From Allopusillimonas soli (GTDB taxonomy: Bacteria > Pseudomonadota > Gammaproteobacteria > Burkholderiales > Burkholderiaceae_B): a DNA stretch of 64,000 bases. Made by a program: the position numbers and the translations under genes. This document shows, piece by piece, positions 9,690 through 17,740 of the stretch (its first letter is position 1; each line of letters opens with the position of its first letter). Where the stretch lies: positions 223,984 to 287,983 of the forward strand of contig NZ_SDQC01000006.1 of the NCBI RefSeq assembly GCF_004153445.1. The letters run 5' to 3'. The notes beneath the pieces are model-generated. The model saw nothing but the letters and a program-made list of their open reading frames with translations. It had not been told where the DNA came from and did not search any database.

Positions 9690-10594
9690 TGTGCGTCCTC
9701 CGTGGCTGCATGGGCCAGCATGGGAAATCCTAGTTTCTCGCGTGAATCGAAATAAGCCTGGGCAACCGCGCGCGACAGGTTGCGAATGCGTCCTATGTAA
9801 GCCGCACGCTCCGTGACGCTGATGGCGCCCCGTGCATCGAGCAAATTGAAGGTGTGCGCCGCTTTCAACGCCGCCTCATAGGCTGGCAACGCCAGGGGCA
9901 CCTCGATAAGGCGCTGGGCCTCCGCCTCGTAGTCATTGAAATGCGCAAACAGCATGGTGCTGTTTGCATGCTCGAAATTGTAGGTGGACTGCTCGACCTC
10001 GTTCTGGTGGAACACATTGCGGTAATAAACCTTGCGCCCGTCCGCGCCTTCCGTCCAGACCAGGTCGTAGACGCTTTCCACGTCCTGCAGGTACATGGCC
10101 AGGCGCTCCAGGCCATAGGTGATTTCGCCCGTCGTAGGTGTGCAATCCAGGCCGCCCACCTGCTGGAAATAGGTGAACTGCGTCACTTCCATGCCATTGA
10201 GCCAGACCTCCCATCCGAGTCCCCATGCCCCAAGCGTGGGATTCTCCCAGTCGTCCTCAACAAACCGGATGTCGTGCTGCTTGGGATCTATGCCCAGCGC
10301 CCGCAGCGAGCCGATATACAGATCCAGGATCTCTGGCGGGGCGGGCTTGAGCACGACTTGATACTGATAGTAGTGCTGGAGCCGATTGGGGTTCTCTCCG
10401 TAGCGGCCGTCCTTGGGCCGGCGCGATGGCTGGACATAGGCGGCACGCCAGGGCTCCGGCCCGATGGCCCGCAGAAATGTGGCGGTATGCGATGTGCCAG
10501 CGCCCACTTCCATGTCGTAGGGCTGCAGGAGGGCGCAGCCATGCCGGTCCCAGTATTGCTGTAGCGTTAAAATGATTTGCTGAAAGGTGAGCAT
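9686..10594 (-). CDS. glyQ: Glycyl-tRNA synthetase alpha subunit
   Basis: Catalytic class II synthetase subunit, 302 residues, forming glycyl-adenylate. The start at 10594 is chosen because [20 protein letters not shown] is the normal family N-terminus; the reading frame extends 49 codons upstream without family similarity. The class II motif regions are evident, including [20 protein letters not shown] and [14 protein letters not shown]. First gene of the leftward operon, divergent from the crotonase gene across about 160 bases that must hold both promoters. Confidence 0.97.
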   Translation of the reverse strand: MLTFQQIILTLQQYWDRHGCALLQPYDMEVGAGTSHTATFLRAIGPEPWRAAYVQPSRRPKDGRYGENPNRLQHYYQYQVVLKPAPPEILDLYIGSLRALGIDPKQHDIRFVEDDWENPTLGAWGLGWEVWLNGMEVTQFTYFQQVGGLDCTPTTGEITYGLERLAMYLQDVESVYDLVWTEGADGRKVYYRNVFHQNEVEQSTYNFEHANSTMLFAHFNDYEAEAQRLIEVPLALPAYEAALKAAHTFNLLDARGAISVTERAAYIGRIRNLSRAVAQAYFDSREKLGFPMLAHAATEDAQ

Positions 10595-10758
10595 GTGCGA
10601 TGGCAAGTATAGCGGTGGGCCGAAAAATTCTTCGATTTTAACTGCTTCCCCGCCAACACAGTCGCAACCATGCCCGCCGCCTCCCAATTTGCGGCTCCAC
10701 CGCCCCCGACCGGCCATCGGGAAGGGCGCAAGATACCGCACATCAACAAGGAAAGCTC

Positions 10759-11526
10759 ATGTCTGACGTGGTAAAGGTTGAAGTCCAATCCGGCATACAG
10801 ATCGTCACCCTGAACCGCCCCGAAGCCCGCAACGCGATCAACCTGGAAACCGCGCAGGGCATCGCCGCGGCCATGCAGGAGCTTGACGAACGCGAAGATC
10901 TGGTTATCGGCATCATTACCGGCTCGGGCGGCACCTTCTGTGCCGGCATGGACCTGAAAGCCTTCGCGCGCGATGGCCAGCGGCCCTATGCCGCCGGCCG
11001 GGGCTTCGCCGGCATCGCCGAACGTCCGCCGCGCAAGCCGCTCATCGCGGCGGTGGAAGGCTATGCGCTGGCGGGCGGCTGTGAAATCGTGCTCTCCTGC
11101 GATCTCATCGTGGCGGCCGAGAATGCCAATTTCGGCCTGCCCGAGGTCAAGCGTGGCATCGTGCCGGGCGCGGGGGGCATGCTGCGCCTGCCCAGCCGCA
11201 TCCCTTATCACATCGCCATGGAAGCCATTCTTACCGGCGACATGATGCCCGCTCCCCGCATGCACGCCTATGGCCTCGTCAATCGCCTGGTCGCCCCAGG
11301 CAAGGCCCTGGAAGCCGCCATGGAGCTGGCCCGCGCCATTGCCGCCAACGGCCCGTTGGCCGTGCGCACGGCCAAAACCGTTGTGAGCGAATCGCGCGAC
11401 TGGCGCGAAGCCGATATGTTCGACCTGCAGCGCCCTCGCATCGCGCATGTGTTCACGTCGCACGATGCCAAAGAGGGCGCCACGGCCTTTGCCGAGAAGC
11501 GCAAGCCGGTCTGGACCGGCAAATAG
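10759..11526 (+). CDS. Enoyl-CoA hydratase/isomerase (crotonase) family protein
   Basis: A 255-residue crotonase. The oxyanion-hole segment CAGMDLKAF is at residues 61-69. Both glutamates used by true hydratases are present: Glu109 in GGCE and Glu129 in GLPEV, so it should hydrate a 2-enoyl-CoA rather than act only as isomerase or thioesterase. The late KxV..SRDW region and the C-terminal FAEKRKPVW (KPxW) are also typical. The substrate is not predictable. It is followed after 66 bases by a class I fumarase, in the same direction, and begins a block of acyl-CoA and organic-acid genes. Confidence 0.9.
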   Translation: MSDVVKVEVQSGIQIVTLNRPEARNAINLETAQGIAAAMQELDEREDLVIGIITGSGGTFCAGMDLKAFARDGQRPYAAGRGFAGIAERPPRKPLIAAVEGYALAGGCEIVLSCDLIVAAENANFGLPEVKRGIVPGAGGMLRLPSRIPYHIAMEAILTGDMMPAPRMHAYGLVNRLVAPGKALEAAMELARAIAANGPLAVRTAKTVVSESRDWREADMFDLQRPRIAHVFTSHDAKEGATAFAEKRKPVWTGK

Positions 11527-11592
11527 GTCTTCCCTTACTGTTTTCCCGCAGGCGGGCCCACGGCGGTCCGCCCTTTTACATAGAGCTCCGCC

Positions 11593-13116
11593 ATGACCCT
11601 CATCAAAGAAGAAGATCTGATCCAGTCCATTGCCGACGCGGTTCAGTTCATCAGCTACTACCATCCCGCCGACTACATCCGCCACCTGGCCCGCGCCTAC
11701 GAGCGCGAAGAGAATCCCGCCGCCAAGGATGCCATCGCTCAGATTCTTACCAATTCGCGCATGTGCGCCGAGGGCAGGCGCCCCATCTGCCAGGACACCG
11801 GCGTGGTCAACGTTTTCCTCAAGATAGGCATGGACGTCCGGTTCGATACGCGCCTGAGCATGCAGGATCTTTGCGACGAAGGCGTGCGCCGCGGCTATAC
11901 CAATCCCGACAACCCGCTGCGGGCATCCATACTCACCGATCCGCTCTTCACCCGAAAAAACACGCGCGACAATACCCCCTGTATTGTCTCCGTCGAGCTC
12001 GTCCCCGGCGACAAGGTCGATGTCCAGATCGCCGCCAAGGGCGGCGGCTCTGAAAACAAATCCAAGTTTGCGATGCTCAACCCCAGCGACTCCCTGGTCG
12101 ATTGGGTGCTCAAGACCGTTCCCGCCATGGGCGCCGGCTGGTGTCCGCCCGGCATGCTCGGAATAGGGGTGGGCGGCACGGCCGAAAAAGCCATGCTCAT
12201 GGCCAAGCAGTCGCTCATGGACGACATCGATATGCACGAGTTGCTCGAGCGCGGCCCGCAGAGCAAGCTCGAAGAATTGCGCATCGAGCTCTATACGAAA
12301 GTCAACGCCTTGGGCATAGGCGCACAAGGCCTGGGAGGGCTCACAACCGTACTCGACGTCAAAATCAATACCTTCCCCACGCACGCAGCGTCCAAACCTG
12401 TGGCCATGATACCCAACTGCGCCGCTACGCGGCACGCCCACTTCACGCTCGACGGCAGCGGTCCCGCCGTACTTGCGCCGCCTTCTCTGTCCGAATGGCC
12501 AGACGTACACTGGGCGCCCGACTACAACGCATCCAGGCAGGTCGATCTGGATGCGCTCACGCCCCAGGAAGTGGCCGGCTGGCAGCCCGGGCAGACCCTC
12601 CTGCTCTCTGGCAAGATGCTCACCGGCCGCGATGCCGCCCACAAGCGCATCCAGGACATGCTCGCCCAGGGCGAAAAACTTCCGGTCGATTTCACCAACC
12701 GCGTCATCTACTATGTTGGCCCCGTGGACCCCGTCGGCGAGGAGGTGGTCGGCCCCGCGGGCCCCACTACCTCCTCGCGCATGGACAAGTTCACCGACAT
12801 GATGCTGGACAAAACCGGCCTCATTGCCATGGTTGGCAAGGCTGAACGCGGCCCGGAGGCCATCGAGGCCATCCGCAGGCACAAGTCAGCCTACCTCATG
12901 GCGGTCGGCGGCTCGGCCTACCTCGTCTCCAAAGCGATACGCGCGGCCCGTGTCGTCGCCTTTGAGGATCTCGGCATGGAAGCCATCTACGAGTTCGACG
13001 TCAAGGACATGCCCGTTACCGTGGCCGTCGACGCCACAGGCACGTCCGTGCATGACACAGGCCCCCGGACCTGGAAGACCCGCATTGCCGAAATCCCTCT
13101 CGTCCCGGTAGCTTGA
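11593..13116 (+). CDS. Class I fumarate hydratase (iron-sulfur)
   Basis: A 507-residue, oxygen-sensitive [4Fe-4S] hydro-lyase with alpha and beta parts fused as in FumA/FumB. Candidate cluster cysteines are Cys66 (ICQDTG), Cys184 (GWCPPG) and Cys276 (PNCAATRH). The C-terminal half has the beta-domain block GPTTSSRMDKFTDMMLD near residue 395. The reaction is fumarate to L-malate; some members of the family also hydrate mesaconate. It may serve the TCA cycle, but the downstream hydratase and CoA-transferase also make a C5-dicarboxylate role thinkable. The minus strand opposite it carries a long but artefactual reading frame. Confidence 0.94.
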   Translation: MTLIKEEDLIQSIADAVQFISYYHPADYIRHLARAYEREENPAAKDAIAQILTNSRMCAEGRRPICQDTGVVNVFLKIGMDVRFDTRLSMQDLCDEGVRRGYTNPDNPLRASILTDPLFTRKNTRDNTPCIVSVELVPGDKVDVQIAAKGGGSENKSKFAMLNPSDSLVDWVLKTVPAMGAGWCPPGMLGIGVGGTAEKAMLMAKQSLMDDIDMHELLERGPQSKLEELRIELYTKVNALGIGAQGLGGLTTVLDVKINTFPTHAASKPVAMIPNCAATRHAHFTLDGSGPAVLAPPSLSEWPDVHWAPDYNASRQVDLDALTPQEVAGWQPGQTLLLSGKMLTGRDAAHKRIQDMLAQGEKLPVDFTNRVIYYVGPVDPVGEEVVGPAGPTTSSRMDKFTDMMLDKTGLIAMVGKAERGPEAIEAIRRHKSAYLMAVGGSAYLVSKAIRAARVVAFEDLGMEAIYEFDVKDMPVTVAVDATGTSVHDTGPRTWKTRIAEIPLVPVA

Positions 13117-13132
13117 CCCGCCGGTTTGGCCG

Positions 13133-13150
13133 GGCTGCCCCACGGCAGCC
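13133..13150 (+). terminator. GC-rich hairpin after the fumarase gene
   Basis: A perfect seven-base stem GGCTGCC/GGCAGCC with a CCAC loop begins 17 bases after the fumarase stop. No T-run follows, so it is at best a factor-assisted terminator or RNA 3'-end stabiliser. The surrounding 220 bases up to the next gene hold several other GC-rich complementary stretches but no further gene that I can see. Confidence 0.35.
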
Positions 13151-13298
13151 GTGTGGCGCGGCCCGTACGGTCCGGGCCCGAACGGCTGCAGTCCGGCCCC
13201 GCGTCGCCAGCGCAGCATCCGGGCCGGTTAGCCACAGCCAAACCACCCCTTGCACAAAAACAAATTCAAAAATCCGCCGGATGGAGGCACTCTATCCC

Positions 13299-13316
13299 TT
13301 GCAGATCTGTCTGCAA
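13299..13316. promoter_or_regulatory. Inverted repeat upstream of the hydratase gene
   Basis: TTGCAG and CTGCAA form a perfect six-base inverted repeat separated by six bases, ending 23 bases before the hydratase start. The size and spacing fit an operator for a dimeric regulator such as a LysR-type protein, but no regulator gene is adjacent, so this is only a candidate. Confidence 0.25.
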
Positions 13317-13339
13317 TCGGACAAGACCAAGGAACACCC

Positions 13340-14167
13340 ATGACCACCCAAGACCTCGGCGCCTGGATAGGCCGTCAGGAAACCATCCACGACAACCTCG
13401 ATGCAGGCCACACTGAAAAGGTCGCCCTTACTCTTGATGAGCCCGCGCCGGGACCTGGCCAGGAACTGCCCCTGCTCTGGCAATGGGCGTATTTCATACG
13501 TGGCGTTCCTTACGCCGAAATCGGTGGCGACGGCCATCCCAAGCGGGGCGGGTTTCTTCCTCCCGCTGATGATCGCAACCGCATGTGGGCGGGAGGACGC
13601 CTCACGTTTCTGCAGCCCCTGCGCGTTGGCAGCCCCGCAGTCAAGCAATCCACCATTCTGGCCATCAATGAGAAAACAGGCCGCACCGGCAAGCTTTTGT
13701 TCGTGACCGTCGGCCATCAATACAGCCAGGATGGCCAGTTATGCATAGACGAGGAACAGGACATCGTCTACCGCGAACCCAGCCCACCCCGGCTGCAGGG
13801 TTCCACCCAGGCGCCGCAAGCCCAGTGGTCCGAAACAGTGGAGCCGAGCAGCATCATGCTCTATCGCTATTCCGCCGTGACCTTCAACGGCCATCGCATC
13901 CACTATGACTATCCTTACGTCACGCAGGAAGAAGGCTATCCTGGGCTTGTCGTACATGGCCCCATGCTGGCCACCCTGATGTGCAGGTCATTTCGACGCG
14001 CCAACCCAGACCGCACGCCCGTTTCCCTGTCCTACCGCGGGCTGCGCCCCCTGTTCTCGCCTCGCCCGTTCCAGTCTTCGGGCCGCATTGACCAGGCAGG
14101 CAAGGCACATCTCTGGATAGAGCAGGACGATACCCTGGCTCACGAAGCAGAACTGGAGTTCAAATAA
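13340..14167 (+). CDS. Acyl-CoA hydratase, FAS1-like/MaoC double hot-dog (mesaconyl- or itaconyl-CoA hydratase type)
   Basis: A 275-residue protein with two hot-dog halves. The C-terminal half has the hydratase block YRYSAVTFNGHRIHYD (about residues 175-190) followed by GYPGLVVHGPM at about 199-209. The start at 13340 is chosen because an AAGGAA ribosome site lies close upstream; the frame continues 30 codons further back without support. Related enzymes include mesaconyl-C4-CoA hydratase and itaconyl-CoA hydratase. Its TAA overlaps the ATG of the next gene, a family III CoA-transferase, by one base, so the two products very likely act on the same substrate. Exact substrate is inference. Confidence 0.8.
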   Translation: MTTQDLGAWIGRQETIHDNLDAGHTEKVALTLDEPAPGPGQELPLLWQWAYFIRGVPYAEIGGDGHPKRGGFLPPADDRNRMWAGGRLTFLQPLRVGSPAVKQSTILAINEKTGRTGKLLFVTVGHQYSQDGQLCIDEEQDIVYREPSPPRLQGSTQAPQAQWSETVEPSSIMLYRYSAVTFNGHRIHYDYPYVTQEEGYPGLVVHGPMLATLMCRSFRRANPDRTPVSLSYRGLRPLFSPRPFQSSGRIDQAGKAHLWIEQDDTLAHEAELEFK

Positions 14168-15375
14168 TGCACAACACTCCCGTCCAAGGCACCAACCCGC
14201 GCCCTCTGGAAGGCATCACCGTCATCAGCCTTGAACACGCCATTGCGGCGCCGTTCTGCACCCGCCAGCTTGCCGATCTGGGTGCGCGCGTCATCAAGAT
14301 CGAACGGCCTGGGGTCGGCGACTTTGCGCGCAAATACGATGAGCGGGTCAAGGGCCTGGCATCCCATTTTGTCTGGACCAATCGCTCCAAGGAAAGTCTC
14401 ACGCTCGACCTCAAGCGCCCGGAGGCTCGCGAAATTCTGGACAAACTACTGGAAAAAGCCGACGTGCTGGTACAGAACCTGGCGCCAGGCGCGGCGGCAC
14501 GGCTTGGCCTTTCCTTCGAGGCCCTGCACCCCGGCCATCCGCGCTTGATTGTCTGCGACATCTCCGGCTATGGCGAGGGCGGCAGCTACGAAAAGAAGAA
14601 GGCCTACGACCTCCTCATCCAGAGCGAAGCCGGCTTCCTGTCTGTGACCGGAACGCCGGAGCACCCAGCCAAGGCTGGCTGTTCCATTTCCGATATCGCC
14701 GCCGGCATGTACGCCTACAGCAGCATTCTGTCTGCGTTGCTGCTTCGCGAGCGCACGGGTGTCGGCAGCCGCCTGGACGTGTCCATGCTGGAAAGCATGG
14801 TCGAATGGATGGGTTTCCCCATGTATTATGCTTTCGATGGCGCGTCGCCGCCCCCCCGGGCGGGCGCGTCGCACGCCACCATTTATCCTTATGGACCTTT
14901 TCCCGTTGGCGACGGTACTGAAGTCATGCTCGGCCTGCAGAACGAACGCGAATGGGCGGCATTCTGCAGCGTGGTGCTAGAGCAGCCTGAGCTTGCTTCC
15001 GACGAACGCTTCAGCTCAAACTCGCTGCGCGTGCGCAACAAGGATGCTCTGCGCGTCCTTATTGTCACCAAGTTTGCAACGCTCTCGCGCACCCAGGTCA
15101 TCGAGCGGCTTGAAGCCGCCCCCATTGCGAATGCCAGCGTCAATACCATGGCGGATGTCTGGGCCCATCCGCAACTGCGGCAGCGAGAACGCTGGACCCA
15201 GATCGACAGTTCGGTAGGCCCGCTGCCGGCCTTGATTCCACCCGCCACCAGCTCGGCATTCCAGGCGCGCATGGACCGCATTCCGGACCTGGGCGAGAAC
15301 GCCGCCGCTATTCTCGGGGAATTGGGCTATGACGAAGACCAGATCGCGGTTTTCAAGCAAGAAGGGATGATCTGA
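14167..15375 (+). CDS. Family III CoA-transferase (CaiB/BaiF type)
   Basis: A 402-residue CoA-transferase that moves CoA between carboxylic acids through a glutamyl/aspartyl-CoA anhydride. The catalytic aspartate is Asp176 in CSISDIAAGMYA, and the N-terminal LADLGARVIKIERPG and QNLAPGAAARLG segments are typical. Members of this family include itaconate, mesaconyl, formyl and carnitine CoA-transferases, so substrate is open. It is translationally coupled (TAATG) to the upstream hydratase. It converges with the FadE-like gene six bases downstream. Confidence 0.88.
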   Translation: MHNTPVQGTNPRPLEGITVISLEHAIAAPFCTRQLADLGARVIKIERPGVGDFARKYDERVKGLASHFVWTNRSKESLTLDLKRPEAREILDKLLEKADVLVQNLAPGAAARLGLSFEALHPGHPRLIVCDISGYGEGGSYEKKKAYDLLIQSEAGFLSVTGTPEHPAKAGCSISDIAAGMYAYSSILSALLLRERTGVGSRLDVSMLESMVEWMGFPMYYAFDGASPPPRAGASHATIYPYGPFPVGDGTEVMLGLQNEREWAAFCSVVLEQPELASDERFSSNSLRVRNKDALRVLIVTKFATLSRTQVIERLEAAPIANASVNTMADVWAHPQLRQRERWTQIDSSVGPLPALIPPATSSAFQARMDRIPDLGENAAAILGELGYDEDQIAVFKQEGMI

Positions 15376-15381
15376 CGGACA

Positions 15382-17598
15382 TCACCCGCGCTTCAGGTCC
15401 TGGGGCGCGAAATCATCGACCTCTATGACCTGGGCGGCCGATTCCTCGGCCGCCTCAAGTACCTTGGCCTGCTCGTCGGTGATGGCGCCCCGGGCATGCG
15501 CCGCCTGCCAGTCATCGAAGCCCGCCTTGCGGATGCGGTCCAGCAGCGGTTGGGCGTCGATGGCCAATTCGTAGGCACGCTCGAGCTGTTCCACCGTGGG
15601 ACTGTCGTGCCCCTCCCAGACGGCCCCGACCAGACGATCTCGGGCAGTGGACGGATCGAGCAGAATCTCGGCGCAATCGCCTGTAATGGCGTCGGGAGTG
15701 CGCCGTGCGCGCGACCAGGGCGGCAGCACCAGAAAACGCAGCAGGCCCGCGACAGATCTTGCTGGTAGGTTGACCAGCACTTCGTCCATGCAGCGATCCA
15801 TGGCCGTGAAAGCATGCAGGGCACAATACCGCACCAGCGGCAAATCGGCCTCGTGCTGGCCCTCGTCGTGCCAGCGCTTCAGCACGGCGGACAACAGGAA
15901 AAGCTCCGCCAGGATATCCCCCAGCCTTGCCGACAACATTTCCTTGCGCTTGAGTGTCCCGCCCAAGGTGAGCAGCGCCATCTCGGAAAGCAGCGAAAAG
16001 GCCGACGTCCAACGCGAAAGTCCGCGATAGAACGGCGCCGCCGCACCCACGCCGCGTGGCACGCTAGCAAACTGCCCGGCCGTCCACGCCAGGCCGGTGG
16101 CGCGAAGCGCGTTGCGCGTGCTATGGCCCAGATGCCGCCATATCACCGCGTCGAAATCGTCTTCGCCCCTGGCGGTATCGGGGTTATTGATGGCCTGGAT
16201 CTCCTGCATGAGGTAGGGATGCGCGCGAATGGCGCCTTGGCCGAAAATAATGAGATTGCGTGTAAGAATGTTCGCGCCTTCGACGGTGATGGCCACAGGC
16301 AGCGCGCGATACAGATTGCCCAGGTAGTTGCTGGGGCCATCGATGACTGCCTTTCCTGCATGAATGTCCATGGCGGCGTTGACCGATTCGCGCATGCGCT
16401 CGGTGGCATGCAGCTTCATGATCGCCGACACCACGGCCGGCTTGATGCCGGTGGCCAGTCCGGCACATGTATAGCGACGCGCCGCTTCGACCAGATAGGC
16501 ATTGGCGGCCAGGCGCCCCAGTTTTTCCTGGATGCCCTCGAACTTGCCGATGGGAATGCCGAACTGTGTCCGCACCCGCGCATAGGCGCCCGATGTGTGT
16601 GCCGTAAATGTGCACGCGGCGGCAGACAGCGACGGAAGAGAGATGCCGCGCCCCGCCGCCAGCGCACTCATCAGCATCTGCCAGCCCTTGCCGGCCTGCG
16701 CCGCACCGCCGATTAGCGCATCTATGGGCACGAAGACATCATGCCCCTCCGTGGGCCCGTTCTGGAAGGCCTGCATCGCGGGCAGATGGCGCCTGCCCGT
16801 CACGACGCCGGGCAGGTTGGTGGGCACCAGGGCCACGGAAATACCGGGCTCGGGATCCCCACCCAGCAGGCCATCGGGATCGGACAGCTTGAAGGCAAGC
16901 CCCAGCACGGTGGCGACCGGCGCCAATGTAATAAAACGCTTGCGCCAGTTCAGGCGGATGCCCAAGGTGTCGATGCCATCGACATCCTGGCGGCACACCA
17001 CGCCGGTATCCACCATGGAGGCCGCATCCGACCCTGCTTCTGGACTGGTGAGGCCAAAACACGGTATTTCCTGGCCCTTGGCCAGTCGCGGCAGCCAGTA
17101 GTCGCGTTGCGCCTGCGTGCCGAACTGCAGCAGCAGTTCGCCTGGACCCAGTGAGTTGGGCACCATGGCCGTCACGGCCGCAGTTACGGAGCGTACGGAT
17201 AATTGGCGCACCACCTCGGAATGCGCATAGGGGGAGAAGCCCAGCCCGCCGTACTCCTTGGGAATAATCATGCCGAAAAAACCCTGCTCCTTGAGAAAGG
17301 ACCAGACTTCGGGCGGCAGGTCGCCATCGTGCCAGTTGATCTGCCAGTCGTGCAGCATGCGGCAAACCTGCGCCACCGGCCCATCCAGGAATGCCTGCTC
17401 TTCAGCGGTAAGGCTTGCCGGCGGCAGGTCGAGCATGGCCCGCCAGTCGGGCTTGCCGGCAAACAGCTGGGCCTCCCACCAGACATCGCCCGCATCAATG
17501 GCTTCTTTCTCGGTATCGGACAAACGCGGCATGGCCTTGCGGCCCATACGGTAAAGCGGCTCCGTCAACCAGCGGCGACGCCAGGCTCTCCAGTTCAT
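15382..17598 (-). CDS. fadE: Acyl-CoA dehydrogenase, FadE type
   Basis: A 738-residue flavoprotein that introduces the trans-2 double bond in fatty acyl-CoA. The central acyl-CoA dehydrogenase domain shows GLTSPEAGSDAASM (FAD/substrate region, around residue 190) and a long C-terminal extension characteristic of FadE. Compared with E. coli FadE (about 814 residues) the N-terminal membrane-spanning segment is missing; this protein begins directly with MNWRAWRRRWLTEPLYRMGR, a basic amphipathic stretch. Divergent from the spmAB-like gene; a perfect palindrome in the shared control region could be an operator. Confidence 0.88.
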   Translation of the reverse strand: MNWRAWRRRWLTEPLYRMGRKAMPRLSDTEKEAIDAGDVWWEAQLFAGKPDWRAMLDLPPASLTAEEQAFLDGPVAQVCRMLHDWQINWHDGDLPPEVWSFLKEQGFFGMIIPKEYGGLGFSPYAHSEVVRQLSVRSVTAAVTAMVPNSLGPGELLLQFGTQAQRDYWLPRLAKGQEIPCFGLTSPEAGSDAASMVDTGVVCRQDVDGIDTLGIRLNWRKRFITLAPVATVLGLAFKLSDPDGLLGGDPEPGISVALVPTNLPGVVTGRRHLPAMQAFQNGPTEGHDVFVPIDALIGGAAQAGKGWQMLMSALAAGRGISLPSLSAAACTFTAHTSGAYARVRTQFGIPIGKFEGIQEKLGRLAANAYLVEAARRYTCAGLATGIKPAVVSAIMKLHATERMRESVNAAMDIHAGKAVIDGPSNYLGNLYRALPVAITVEGANILTRNLIIFGQGAIRAHPYLMQEIQAINNPDTARGEDDFDAVIWRHLGHSTRNALRATGLAWTAGQFASVPRGVGAAAPFYRGLSRWTSAFSLLSEMALLTLGGTLKRKEMLSARLGDILAELFLLSAVLKRWHDEGQHEADLPLVRYCALHAFTAMDRCMDEVLVNLPARSVAGLLRFLVLPPWSRARRTPDAITGDCAEILLDPSTARDRLVGAVWEGHDSPTVEQLERAYELAIDAQPLLDRIRKAGFDDWQAAHARGAITDEQAKVLEAAEESAAQVIEVDDFAPQDLKRG

Positions 17599-17677
17599 GA
17601 GGCACCTTCCCAGATATCAAGACACATTCATTATCCCCTGAAAGACGGCATCCTGAACAGGCGGACGCCATATGGGT

Positions 17678-17691
17678 CTGGGTTCACCCAG
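17678..17691. promoter_or_regulatory. Palindrome between fadE-like and spmAB-like genes
   Basis: CTGGGTTCACCCAG has perfect six-base arms around a two-base centre and lies 80 bases upstream of the fadE-like start and 50 bases before the spmAB-like start. Its symmetry fits a regulator dimer. No regulator gene is adjacent, so the binder is unknown. Confidence 0.3.
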
Positions 17692-17694
17692 CTA

Positions 17695-17724
17695 ATGTCT
17701 GCGACAATCATGTCTGCCGCAATC
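17695..17724 (+). repeat. Tandem 15-base direct repeat before the spmAB-like gene
   Basis: ATGTCTGCGACAATC is followed immediately by ATGTCTGCCGCAATC: two adjacent copies identical at 13 of 15 positions. They end 16 bases before the ATG at 17741, so they overlap the likely leader or promoter. The ATG within each copy is not in frame with the gene. Confidence 0.6.
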
Positions 17725-17740
17725 CGAAAATCAGGACCTC

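Noticed and set aside
10567..12882. A 771-codon open frame on the minus strand opposite the crotonase and fumarase genes
   Set aside because: It runs antisense to two clearly conserved genes, its translation has the His/Gly/Ala-rich composition of GC-rich shadow frames and no domain is recognisable.
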